Notes under the pieces: model-generated | Database searches by the model: none | The model's input: the letters and a program-made list of their open reading frames with translations, nothing else | What the model was told of the DNA's origin: nothing | Origin: Bryum argenteum | Taxonomy: Eukaryota; Streptophyta; Bryopsida; Bryales; Bryaceae | Direction of reading: 5' to 3' | DNA length: 64,000 nt | Assembly (NCBI GenBank): GCA_037043015.1 | Contig: CM073322.1 | Location: forward strand, 21,232,364 to 21,296,363 | In this document: piece by piece, positions 33,370 to 45,241 of the stretch | Layout of the letters: each line of letters starts with the position of its first letter | How positions within the stretch are numbered: position 1 is the first letter of the stretch | Position numbers and translations under genes: made by a program

Positions 33370-36300
33370 ACTAAAGCAATCAGGGTTTTTCATGTTCCAT
33401 CTCTTACTATCGTCTCTTTTCTTCTTGTTTTCTGATTCGAGTGTTTCGGTCATCGCAACATTCTACCAACTCCATTCCTCGTGGTGTAGTGTGAGTGTGC
33501 AGATGATGCAGAATGAAATCACATTCATGCTTGCCAAGTCGATGACGTTGGTTGGAAATTGACAACTGTTTGCCGCTTTCTCTGGGTTGCCATCTCCTGA
33601 TTGTTCCTCGTCCCATAGTCTAGCTCCTCAAGAGAATCTCGATTCGATTACCCCAAGAAGACATTGTCATCGAGGGCTTTTGGAGGTTGTAGGCAGTCCA
33701 GTCCAGCCCATTCGACTAAATTTATTTTGCTGTGATAGCAATACACCTATCCAAGCATGATGCTTCTTGCAGAGGATGGAAACATTCTTTTCTCCTACTA
33801 AAAGCGTTTGACTGATATCTGCCGAGAGGGCAGAGGTGTGATTTTCGATCTGACTCTTTGGCTTGGATTTCTGTTTTACTGTAACTTATTCTGCACTTTT
33901 GCTGGAATCAGAAGTTGTCATTATTATACAGTCCTTCCGCCGCCTTGTCTTCTGTAATGGCGATTTTTGTATCGATCAACGTAAACAGATTAGGAGCAAG
34001 TTTAATTACAGCGCCGTTCAGCAGTACCTCGTCTCTTTATTGGGACAGAGTAGTGATTCTCATATCTATTGCAGCTCGTAATTATATAAGAAACAATATT
34101 TTTGGGGGTATCGTCCGCAATATTGGTGGCTCGACTTGAAGATGCAGAATATGTGAATATCATAGGTTCCTCAATCCTCATGTCACAGGCAACGGTAGAA
34201 TTACTTTGTAGGGCTGGCACCCCCTCACAGCCGATCAGCCTAGAATCTAATCGTGCATGTTGAAGTCTCTGTTCAGGATTTGGGAAATAAATTCATCCTT
34301 ACTGGCTAATATCCTCCAGTTCCCATGTCCGGTGGGTTTTTCGTGAAACCATTCTGGCAACTGCCTCATTCTATAGTAGAGCAGCCAAAAATGGCGCAGT
34401 GCCGAAAATGGAGCCCTAGTAATCTTCACTGTCATGTACACAATAGCCTCTCCATAAACCATGTACACACTGCAAAGATTATAGGGCGTCACTTTAGGGC
34501 ACCACTTTAAGAACACTTATATTTCCATCTTTAATAATCCATTACTTACTGTAGAAGAGTCGAAAAATGATAATTCCACTTGCTTTAGTTTTCTACTAAT
34601 TTTCCCCATGCACAAAAATTGCTTGCACTAGCAACATTCCTGTAGATTATATGTGCGGAAAATTGCGTTATTATAGGACACCTTACCATATATTGAGAAT
34701 TAATAATTTCCATCGAGATTTTAGGCGGTAATTTCAGGAATCTAATACTTCCATCGGCTGATAATTTCCATCGGCAGATAATGGAAATTCCCGATCATTG
34801 CCGGTTCCCTCTCAAAGCAAGCTCAAAGAAGAATACGGATGGAAAAGATAGGGATAACGGAGCTCCTGGGAGGGGCTCTTAACAACATATATCCAATGGA
34901 CACACCAAGAAACCCTAGAAAACATTCTAACCACCTATTCTCTCTCTTAAAGTCATTAAAGAAATAGTATAATCGAGGATTCCAAAACACAAAGATCAAG
35001 CAAAACCGGCTATCACGTCATGAAACCCTAATGAGATGTTGAAGTCTAAAGACGCTTTGTGTGCGCAACTTTGCTTTTTCTTGATTGTGACAATGAATTT
35101 TGAGCAACCTCGTAGACTAACCCCAAGTAAAAGAGATTTACAAACCCTATAAGTGAAGAGGATAGTGACCAAATGAGGCCATGAAAAAATGTGTTGCAGA
35201 TAGCTTGCTTCTTATCCTTACAGTCATGCATGGCATTCGAGGGCCTCAAACACATAAATGCTTTGCAGAATGTATCGATTGAAGGAAGAAATGCTGAAGC
35301 GGCGCCCCTGTGGGAGCACTGCTCCTCCTCTGCTGTTGTGATCTTCTTCTCCCATATCCGCCATTGGCCACGATAGTTGCTTATTAATGTAGGCAAGGGG
35401 TTCTACAACTTAGAGAAAAGAGAGTTGCAATTGCTATAAGCGTCTTTTTAGAGGGTTTCCATTTTCTATGCTTTTATTGTGTTTAAAGTCTATTCTTCGA
35501 AGTCATCACAAGAATTTTAGTAGATTTGTCTTGATTTAGGCCTCTCTTGTGAGGGGGTCTGTAATAGGGCTTGGTTTAACCCTTAGGTTAGAGTCTTTAA
35601 CATGCTTCACTTATAGATTTAGGGTTGTAGTTGAGATTGTAGAAAATGAAGTGTACACATCATTATCCTATTGAATGGATGTTGACACATCTCCACATTG
35701 TAGTGACTAATTATATCTACAGGTTACATTGTAAACTAACATTGAAGAGATCCATCTTTGTAAGATACGTCATTTACTTTGCGTCATTTTTTATTTTTTT
35801 GGGCTCACAAACGTAGAGGAACAATAAGTTTCTTTTGTTGATTTCTGAACTACCTTGATTGTGGTTTGCAAGCTTGATTTGGAGCCTCTTGACGGCATAT
35901 GATGGTTGTTGCAATCTAGGCACACTTTGCTATTTCTTCTTCACATTAAGACTGAGCAATTCAATCAAAGTGGTACACAATAACTCTTTTTGATTTGAGC
36001 ATACTTTTATGTTTCCTTCAAATTATGCTTGAGATGTTTTTAATTTTAATAAAGCAACACCAACAACCACTTTTGTGTATAACAACGTGAGTTCTCCATA
36101 TTTACTTGTTTCAATGAAGCTCTAGTTTTTAGACTAGATGTCACCTCTCCGGTTTCGATAAATGTATTATTCAATGTATTATTCAATTTATAGTTTTATT
36201 TTTCAGCATAAGTCTTTTTAATGGTATCTTCTAAGACTTGAAAGGTCAAGCTCCACGAGTATCAAGCTCTTCGTTGCATTATAGCCTTCATTCTTTTGCA

Positions 36301-37781
36301 TTGCTTGCAGCACACCTTGTAGTTCTCACTTTATCTTAAGCATTTTCCAAGAAGCCCACTTACAATAGCCTCCTTTCTAGAAAAATGACTAAGAAATGAA
36401 ACCAATATTGATTCGAGCTCAAGCCTTTAAACCTCACAAAATTGCTGAGTTGGATTCCAAATGAAATCAACTTTATTGTAGTGAAAGCCTTAAATTATCC
36501 CAATCTAAGATGTCATAAATATATGGCATTGAAACGGTTTTTGCTATTTATGGCATTAGTTATTCCATTTGATACATGTAGCATGTTTTCATTGTTCCAA
36601 GTTCTTATTTTAGATCAAGAATTTATTTTTTCATGAATCTTATTAGACAATTGTGCTTTTTAGATGATTCTTAGAAGCTTTCTAGTTGGAAATTTTTCTA
36701 GAATCATTTTGGTTCATTTTATATACTTGATGATTTTTTAATACTGAAAAAAAGTGAAAAAATGCATGGTATGCAAAGAATTGCATACGCGTATCTTCTT
36801 CATCCAACGTTAGATTTCAACTCTAGTTGTTGAGTAAGGTTCCAATTCAAGCCTAGTTTTAGTAATAGAAAAATTCGATCCAATATGTTGTAAAGACATG
36901 AGGTCTGATTTTGGACTATCTTTCCTCTAGATCTTTTTGATAACTTACACCATTACAAGGCTATTATTTAATCCAAGATTTGTTTTGTTGACTTATTTTG
37001 GTAGGTTTGTTGTTGTGATGAATGTGGTGAACTCTCCAGTTGGGATTTTTCATAGCAATTGGTTTGTTAGTAGTGTTTTCAGTGTATACTAAAACCGATG
37101 GAATTTTGTAGTTTGTTTGAGTATTAATACATTATGACTTGCAATCTATGAGGCCTCACGACTCAATTTTTGGTCCACATGACAATAAGTTAATTACAAG
37201 TTTGTACAATTGAGATCTATATAGCTTACCTACAATTTCATCTATGACACTTTTTCTAGGATTGTGTTTTTAACTAAATATAGCCAAGGGTGTTTAAAGG
37301 TTAAAGTGAGATCATGTGTTTTGTTTTCTAGAGATATATGTTTTATTATCTCATTTGTAGATATGGAATTGCGATAGCTCAATGAGTTAAGAATTGATAT
37401 AAAAATTGCAATAGGTATAACATAAATATTCACCTTTAAACTAAAACGAAAGTGATTAAGTATTTAAAATATATTAGTACAATCTAAAGAACCAATCATT
37501 GCCTAATTTGACCTTTAAAGGTCCTTGAAACCCAAAAGAGTTTTTGAGATCTTGGACAACCCAGATAACAGATTCAAAAGTAAAATAACTTGCCTAAGAT
37601 TTTTATTGGATACTCCCTATCATGCAAGGTGTATGTGGTAAAATTTGCAAAGTCAAATTTCAATTTTTACATCTTCATTTAGAAATTTTAGTTTTCAAGT
37701 CCAAAAAGAACACTGTAACCTCTAAAGATTTTTGAAAGCTAAAATGGCTATTTCTTGTTCGGGGCAACCAGATGAAGGGGT
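33370..37781. other. Long intergenic region, no supported gene
   Basis: The first few hundred bases are probably the ARID 3' UTR. Around 35190-35360 GC is higher on the minus strand, with a frame beginning MADMGEEDHNSRGGAV that stops after about 45 codons. It may be a relic first exon but I cannot tie it to anything. Around 34690-34790 the phrase TTTCCATCG recurs. The rest, to 37780, is AT-rich and featureless. Confidence 0.35.
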
Positions 37782-38763
37782 TTAACCCCTAAACGCCCGA
37801 GCCTATTTTTAGCAGAAAAGCACATTTCCATAGAAATCGTCATAAATGAAAATCAAGAGAAGCTATTAAGATCTCAACCGTACAAACTTGTAATAGACTT
37901 ATCGAAGATCATGTGGACCAAAATTTGAGTCATGAGGCCTTATAGATCGGGAGATCATAACATAATAATATCAAAAACAAGCTGCAAAATTTCATCATTT
38001 TCACTTTGAGGTGGAAATGCTACCAATATACCTATTGCAATGAAAAAATCACCTACTAGAAAGATGTTCACCTTCATCTTAATAATTCCTTTACCCAACA
38101 AAAATTCATCAAAAAAATTTCTTGGCTCAAATAAAAGCCATGCAATGGTAAAAACTACCGAACATTTTACAAAGGAAAAATAGTCCAAAACTAGACCCTT
38201 TGCATTCAATTTCATGCCTTATCTTCAAAACATCTTCGATCTTGTTAAGGTTTCTACCACTTAGACTAGACTCTAATTGGAGGCCATCCCAAAAAATTAA
38301 GTTGAAATCCAACGGTGGATGAGGAAGATATAGCTCCTCAAATATCATCCATTTTCTCACTTTTTCTGTTGACAAAACATCATTGCAAATCCAATAGCAA
38401 AATCATTTGGATCAAAAAACTTCTCACTACAAAGTTGTTAAGAATCACCTTAAGATCATGACCATGGAAAAAATAATCATGAAAAACTATTTTTAATTTC
38501 ACATAATTGGCTAGCAATGGTAATACATGCCCCATGCTTGGAAACCCAAAAACAAGAGCTGTCTTCACTAAAGTGCATTCCATTTATTCATACTGTATTG
38601 TATGGGCTTGCAAATTTTACAATACAAACTAGACTTGATTTGGAACCTAACCCAAGTGATTTCATCCAAAACGGACCTTGGATGAAGAAGATATGGCTCT
38701 TCAAAGTTTCTGGATGTACATCCAAAATGTCGTTTTTCGACATCGTGGGCGTTTAAGGGTTAA
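37782..38763. mobile_element. TTAA-flanked piggyBac-like element, 982 bp
   Basis: It starts TTAA|CCCCTAAACGCCC and ends GGGCGTTTAAGGG|TTAA, with TTAA at 37782-37785 and 38760-38763. Thirteen-bp termini match at all but one position. The right end carries the ATGTCGTTTTTCGACAT hairpin and matches the fragment at 1-125. It is the longest copy here, yet no transposase-like frame is present (the longest minus frames, about 80-90 codons, show no motif). Confidence 0.7.
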
Positions 38764-40840
38764 ATTGATAATTTTGCCAAAGAACTTTTATAAATCTTTC
38801 GTATACCAGAAGGTGTGTGTGAGAGAATTTTCAAAGTAAAATTGTAACGCAAATTTTAGGTTTTAAGCTCAAATAGGACAACAAAACAATAGAAGATAAA
38901 AAAGTAGAATGAGTCTCTAGAATTCTGCCTAAGTGTACCCAACTTCATTACCAACATGTATGGGCATGTGACCAATTTTTTTAGAATAACAATTTTCAAA
39001 TCTCCATTTGCACCATGGAGACGATATCTCCCAAGCAATGCCCAAAAATACTTTGCACAAACTTTAGATATTATAATCAAAGAATAAATCCAACTATCAT
39101 TTTTTGGATCATTAACTAAAAATAGACTTAGATACAAGAGCTTATAGTTGAAAGACCTTTAATAATATTTTTTTTAAAAATAATAAAAAAAAAAAATAAA
39201 AAAATCAAAAAAAAAAAAACACCCGTGGAAGTACATAGAGATAGAAAACCCCAATTTTGAGGCCTCAAGCTCCCAAAAACACAAGATCTTTTAAGGTTAA
39301 GGTGATAAGAATGAGGTAAAAAGATATGGATAAGGTTAAGAATTAAAAGAAGAATAAGTGATGTGTTACTTTTACCTAGTCTAAGACTTATGGTTCTACA
39401 AAAACAATTTGGATAAATACGAGAGATGAAAGTGGTAGTTTATGGATGCAAGGCATTTCTTTAGGAAATCGAAAAAAAAGGGGGTTCCTTCCTTTCTCTA
39501 AGGCCATAGAGTAGAGGTATTGAGAAGAGTTATGTTTTTGTTTACTGTGAAAACATATGATTTTTGTGAGGAAGTGTGGGAGTATTGACCATGGGGTTTT
39601 TATTATATGATTGATTAGAGGTATGTAAGGTCGAGACACCTATATCCGACCGGGCTCCCATAACTAGTTCATAGAGTATGCCAAAGTTGCTCATGGAAAA
39701 CTTCCCTGCCAAGTAGCCATGCGACTTAGGTTCATGATTGTATTTTTTTCAATTCATTATTACAATGATTGGTTTAGATGTAATTCCCTTATTATCAGTT
39801 TTAGGTGAACCTATACATTGGTTACATATGCACATTGGTTACATATATTAGTAACAATTTGGCTTTCAAAATTCATTGTAAACATACTAAAGTAAACATA
39901 AAAACTGAGGTTCCATTCCTCATAACATTTAGTTCTGTTTGAAGGAGAAATTACCATTCAATGAAACACCTCTCTTTTTGTGGGAATTCTCTTAGATGTC
40001 GTTTCTAGGTGCCTTGACCTTACTTTTAGAAAGTGTTTTTCATGAGGAAGGTCTTTCGGTGTGTTTGAGGATTCTAAACTATAATACGCAATTTCTTGTA
40101 TGAATATAATTTACAAGTTGTGTATTCATTGTGAGAGAGTGATGAACTGGAGTGTAAAGGTGTCGTTTGCACCTTCCTTGTTCAGAAGTTGCAACCTCGC
40201 ACCTTCACTAATTACCTTTTAAGGTAGAGGGACCCATTCCCGACCGGGGACCAACAACCGATTTGTAGGTTATACAAATTCTGCGAGTCAGGAGACTGAT
40301 TGCCGCCATTTCTTCTCTGAACGGCCAAAATCAGAATTCTTAGGGCGGCTGATGGTGCATTGACACATGTGACTAGAATGATGATTAGAAACCACTCTTG
40401 CAGTGATCGGTTACTAGAGACTCTACATATTAGTTATGGGTGGTTTTCAACTTTTCACTTGAAAAATTTGTAACTATTTCAATATTGGGAATAAAATTCC
40501 ATTTTTTTTTGCATTCAACAATAACCTTATGTTTGTACAGGGGAAAAATCCTCTTCAAATTATTAGCCTCAAAAACATATGCTAAAAACCTTAAGTGGTC
40601 CGTTATAGGTCCTTCTACCTTAGACAGTCTCCTGGTTTCAACGACCAGGACTTGGATCCAAGAACAAACTCATGCATTATGCAATGCATCCGCCATGAAA
40701 GAAAGCATCTTCGAGTAGGAATGAAGATCTCCGAATTTGAGATGTTTCTAGGCTCAACGATGTCATCATATTCAATTCAGATAGAAATCACAAAGAAAAA
40801 AAAAAAGAAAACCACATGAGTCACATTCTGGAATGAATCT
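38764..40840. other. AT-rich intergenic DNA with a decayed inverted TTAA-element copy at its start
   Basis: At about 38800-39300 the reverse strand reads TTAACCTTAAAAGATCTTGTG, then TTTTGGGAGCTTGAGG, an eroded family copy. From 39300 to 40840 I see no gene. A short phrase near 40170-40220 (CCTTCCTTGTTCAGAAGTTG) recurs near 44315-44365. Confidence 0.35.
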
Positions 40841-42257
40841 CACTCTCAATTAAAATCCTAAGGGAGTACCGTTGCAAGGGCAGAACCATCCACTTACTGG
40901 AGAATCTAGTTTGTTAGTGGGCAGGCTTGGTGCTGCCAACGATATGATCACCAGGTCTACAGCGTTCGTAACCCGAGCGGTCTGCAGTATTTGTGTTGCA
41001 GCCGAAGGTCTCGATGAACTCGAGGAATTCATCCACCAGGCTCTAGGAACCTTCCAAGGTGGCTCTTTAGAGCCGTCTCAGTCTGATCGTGCGATCCGTC
41101 GTGGCTTGCTCTTCCACAATTACATCTAATCAATCGAGTCAGAAATTCCTTGAGGACAGGATTCTGAAATCGTCTATGGTGGACTATCATTGCCGACCAC
41201 GGGAAAATCCGCAGCACACCTCGTTCCAGATTACACAATCTGACGAACACCCTCCAAAAATGCAGTTAGATTGCGAGTATTCCGCTCTGCCTCCTACTGT
41301 CCGCGACATTTTCAGCACCACAATACTGCGGAACAATGCACGCAAGCAGAGGAAAAACAACGCGCAGTGGAAATCGGAAGGAACAAATAGAACACAACTT
41401 ATCGAGGGTTCACGACTTATCCAGAGTCCTTGTCTGAAACCTTACTCACCAGGTTGTGCTCACGATTTTCCACGTCGAGATGCATCAGCCTGCCGCCCCG
41501 TCTAAGAATCGAAAGATTGCACCGATCACTCAGAGCGACCGAGACACGCAGAGCACCAATGCTGGAGAATGACGAACGCCAGACCTCTTGCAATGCAGAC
41601 GCCCGCCAAGGACTCTTAGAATTCGTAGGATGAACAGCTCTTTGCAATTGCGCTTCTTCACACAACGTTGAACTTCGACTATGTTAGAAATGAATTGCAG
41701 AGTTTGAAAATTTAAAATTTGCAGAGTTTGCAGAGTTTAAAATTTGCAAGCCCCAGGTCAAAAAACACAGACGAAAATATCTGGAGGTGACCAATATCTT
41801 GCAATATTCAAGTTTGAACTACAGACAGACTGCTGTAAACAACAATCGTAGACGAGTCTGAACAAAACTTTATCACTGTAGGGTACTGCTCCCTTATGAA
41901 TGAAGATTGAATTTGACGAAACTCTAGTCTGTCGAGCTTGGCTGCTACCGACTCCACGTAAAGCAGCCACAGTCAGTCTGCAAACAACTACGGTGCCAAT
42001 TGAGCACACGAACGGCTACCGCTTCAGAAAAGGCCGGCTAAGTGGTAGTGGACCTCGCGCAACTGGGATGTTTTCGTATCCATCAGGGGAACGGGGTGTA
42101 GCTGTCAATTGTCGATTGCGACACTCTGTCGATTGATCTATTGTGAGCATGCAAACCAACTCTCGTATGAAATTTACGAAGTCATTCTGTTAGATGGTAA
42201 TTGTTGGGGGAGGAAAGTCGACAGACTGCTGCCGGCATGACATCCGTAACCTTCTCC
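40841..42257. other. GC-richer region with possible gene relics
   Basis: Base composition is gene-like and there are open frames of 70-140 codons on both strands. A minus-strand frame ends at a consensus donor CTG|GTGAGT near 41446. None resembles a family I know. The phrase at 41078-41145 (GTCTCAGTCTGATCGTGCGAT ... TCAGAAATTCC, quoted in parts) recurs diverged at 43420-43490, so this may be an old duplication of the neighbouring small-gene locus. Confidence 0.3.
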
Positions 42258-42381
42258 AAGGAAATTGAAATATACTTTGAGAGCATCTTTGATTCTACGG
42301 AAGCAGAGCGTGGATTGACAAGGAAATTGAAATATACTTTGAGAGCATCTTTGATTCTACGGAAGCAGAGCGTGGATTGAC
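42258..42381. repeat. Tandem duplication, 2 x 62 bp
   Basis: Two identical-looking copies of AAGGAAATTGAAATATACTT ... GAGCGTGGATTGAC occupy 42258-42319 and 42320-42381. They lie upstream of the putative promoter at 42524. Confidence 0.95.
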
Positions 42382-42438
42382 AAGGGTTGTGTAACGGGGG
42401 CATCAGTAGGTAGAACTGTCTGTCAAGGTTTGTAGAAT

Positions 42439-42514
42439 CAATTATTAACCGTCACCGTCGAAGTGAAAAAGCCTCTCAATTATTAACCGTCGCCATCGAG
42501 GTGAAAAAACCTCA
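42439..42514. repeat. Tandem duplication, 2 x 38 bp, promoter-proximal
   Basis: The unit CAATTATTAACCGTCACCGT...GTGAAAAAGCCTCT is present twice (42439-42476, 42477-42514) with a few substitutions, ending about 10 bp before a TATA box. The repeated AACCGTC is a candidate factor-binding site. Confidence 0.88.
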
Positions 42515-42523
42515 CCGCGGAAG

Positions 42524-42531
42524 TATAAATA
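42524..42531 (+). promoter_or_regulatory. TATA box (TATAAATA) of the small Ala-rich protein gene
   Basis: TATAAATA lies in otherwise mixed-composition sequence, about 30 bp before a plausible start region. It is followed by a donor consensus CACG|GTGAGT at 42641 and an acceptor TTCAG at 42999, giving a gene-like 5' leader with one intron. Confidence 0.5.
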
Positions 42532-43011
42532 TTTGGATTCTACTTGCTCCGTAACGCTCAGTGCGACTTGTGCACCTGGTGAACATAGCCTTTCCACCAC
42601 CTTGAGCAAGGAGTGTAGCCGCTCGAACTCTGTTTGCACGGTGAGTTAAGTCTCCATCTACTTGCAAATCTAAGCTTTCTTGCATCGTTTCAATGCAATC
42701 TCTTCTCTAGCAATTGCTCGACTCCCTCATGCAGTCCATTTCACTTTCAGTCATGCTTGCATGATCGAGACTTAGTTACGTACATCCCATCGTCCGTTCT
42801 CCCACCTGCTTAGTTCAGATTCTCCGATTCGACTCGTGACGGTCTAGATAGTATGCTGAGCGTGTCCAGTAGGTTGTCGCTGGTTTCAAAAGTTTCTCTC
42901 ATGCAGTGAAATTAAGCAACTAGTTTCAGTGTATCCTCATGCATTCTGTGCACTTGATCGTGTTTACCGGTCTTTGTGTGTTCTTTTCCGAAAGTTCAGC
43001 AGCCGGTGACG

Positions 43012-43227
43012 ATGGATCAAGCAAACTCGGCACAGGGTGCAGCCCACGCAGGCGCGCATGTAATTGGACAGGCGCAGGCGAATGCGGCAGGCGCTACTGT
43101 CTTGGCAGTCGCCCATGCTCCCATCAACGGGAATATGGGTGCCGGTGCCGCACCTGCCCACTTCGACATTGGAGCTGGCTTGTTGGCTCCTCTGGTTGCT
43201 ATGTCCATTCCTGCATCCCTTAAGTAG
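43012..43227 (+). CDS. Hypothetical small Ala/Gly-rich protein, 71 residues
   Basis: The ATG at 43012 has a good context (GACGATGG) and directly follows a likely 5' UTR intron (42641-42999). A TATA box and two tandem duplications lie upstream. The product begins MDQANSAQGAAHAGAH, is about one third alanine, and has a hydrophobic C-terminal stretch (IGAGLLAPLVAMSI) that could be a tail anchor. There is no N-terminal signal peptide. I recognise no family. The gene-like promoter and leader, more than the protein, argue that it is transcribed; it could also be a noncoding RNA. Confidence 0.4.
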   Translation: MDQANSAQGAAHAGAHVIGQAQANAAGATVLAVAHAPINGNMGAGAAPAHFDIGAGLLAPLVAMSIPASLK

Positions 43228-43783
43228 CGTAGTATCAGTGTGCAATCGCTACATTCGTTAGATCGACATACTGTATTTCTCAACCATACTGTATTTCAGT
43301 TGAGATGTTGATTCTCCATGTTGACAGAATTTAGTGCGTCCCTAAATTGAGCTCTATCTTTGGATACATGATTTTTTCATCCCGTTTTGAGGTTGGCGAC
43401 AGACTAGCGACAGACTAGTCTCAGCCTGGTCGTGCGATTCTTCTAGGCTTCCTCTTTCACGATTTACATCTATTCCTTAGAGTCAGAAACTTCACAAGGG
43501 CAACATGTTTCTATAAGTTTCCAAACTTAGGGCCGCTTTATACTATGGACCATGAAAATTGACCATGGCCTTCTAAAATTTCTGATTCGAGAGTAAAGTG
43601 CTCTTAAGTAGTCCCATTTGGCTTCACACCACCCTCATAATCATATGCAAAATAAGCTCGCTCATACCAGGCCATCTGTCTTTCAAACTCAACACTTCCA
43701 CATTCGTTTCCATACAATACCATAATCTTGGACCAACGTTCAGAACCTCCAACTGTGCCCAATCGTATAATTTTGTACTAGAG

Positions 43784-43891
43784 AGTGGTCCGGGAGAGGC
43801 ACATTCCGGCTCCCAACGCGGCTACAGGGGAGCCCGGTAGGGCGACCCTTTGGTCGAGCTGGGAGCTAGAATGTGCCTCCCCTGGCCCACT
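43784..43891. repeat. 108-bp imperfect palindrome (foldback element)
   Basis: The left arm AGTGGTCCGGGAGAGGCACA continues to GCTCCCA. The right arm is its near-perfect inverted complement (TGGGAGCTAGAATGTGCCTC to GGCCCACT). Arms are about 32 bp around a GC-rich 40-bp loop. It is noncoding and directly abuts the TTAA-bounded element that follows. Confidence 0.8.
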
Positions 43892-43899
43892 ATCTGGCG

Positions 43900-44275
43900 T
43901 TAAGGGAGGGGGGGGCGCGTATTCTGACCGTATTCATACGTATACAAACATGGTATATGTTCTGGTTGCTTCGTTCTAGTTGCCTTATTGCAAGCGGTTC
44001 AGATGTTGACGATCATCTCTCTCCGAGAGAACACATTTTAGTCGAATGATTACAAACAATGTATTACAAAATAAAATTCCTGCTGATCTTCACATGAATT
44101 CTAGCAAGCGGACATCCAGATATCACAAGAATTTGAATACGAATACGAAATATGAATACAAAATACAAATACGTATTCAAATACAATATCAGTTGCAGAA
44201 TCTGCCCCTACGGCAGATTCAGCATCCAAATTGTGCCAATTTCCGGCAGAATGTGCCCCCCCCCCCGTCCCTTAA
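43900..44275. mobile_element. TTAA-bounded inverted-repeat element, 376 bp
   Basis: It begins TTAAGGGAGGGGGGGGCGCG and ends with the inverse CCCCCCGTCCCTTAA, with TTAA at 43900-43903 and 44272-44275. The arms extend into ATTCTG/CAGAAT. The termini differ from the CCCCTAAACGCCC family, so it is a separate type. The interior includes an A-rich run of ATACGAAATATGAATAC-like repeats. Confidence 0.5.
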
Positions 44276-45241
44276 CGTGAAGTTTGGTAGCACCAATGGA
44301 ACGTCCTCCACAATAACAACTTCCTTGTTGAGAAGTTGCAACCTTGCACCTTTACTAATACCCTTTACTATCTAAACTCCTTATTTTTGAGATCTAAGCT
44401 TCAGGTGACCGCCAAACTAAGTACAAGCACATCTTATTGAAATTCGACAAACAATGTAAGAAAATTGGATGCATCAAAAATGAAACCATAAATTGCTTAC
44501 GATTACCATTGCAATTAGTCATACTTCCATAAAATAAAGGCATATTACATACAAGTATGCACGTACAGTCAGAATTAAGGTAATATTCAATCTAAAACTT
44601 ATTTTTGCTCACACAAGCTGGAATGACGCTAAAAAAAAAAATCACCTACCCTTAGCAGTTATAACAGCTCCAATACGCTTAGGCATGCTCCTATACAAGT
44701 TCTGACACTCATTAGAGTAAGTGAAGCCCAACAATCTTCTACACGCTCCCACAATTCTAACATTCCTTTGAGAGGTCTCTCATATTGGTTTTGTCGGCGT
44801 TTTAAAGTTGCTCACAAGTGTTTGATTGGATTCAAGTTTAGATATTGCACCGGCCACTTCGAAACAACATTTTTTTTTTCAAATTCAGTCAACGACGCAC
44901 ACTCTTGGATGTATGTTTTGGGTCATTATCATGTTGAAAAATCAAATTGACATGATCCAAATTGTTTGCATAGAGCGTATGAACAGCTCTCGCTCTTAAA
45001 CTTCTCTCTACATGTAATGATCCATTCTTCCTCAATCCTACACATCATACCAAGACCACTTGAAGTCTTGCAACCCCATGTGATCACTCTGTCACCTCCA
45101 AACTTAACGGTTCCTCTACCACTCATGTACTTCTACTCTATTCACGACAAAACCAACACCAACTACCATCATCAGAGCAAAATCGGTTGATTTTTGTTTC
45201 ATTAAAGAATACTATACGATTCCAATATTCATCACTCCAAT

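Noticed and set aside
35046-35396. Minus-strand frame of 116 codons and the overlapping MADMGEEDHNSRGG frame
   Set aside because: Neither extends through plausible splice sites nor resembles a known protein; at most a relic first exon.
40850-41665. Several 60-140-codon frames with gene-like composition and one good donor
   Set aside because: The frames conflict between strands and none shows a recognisable domain, so no gene model is offered.
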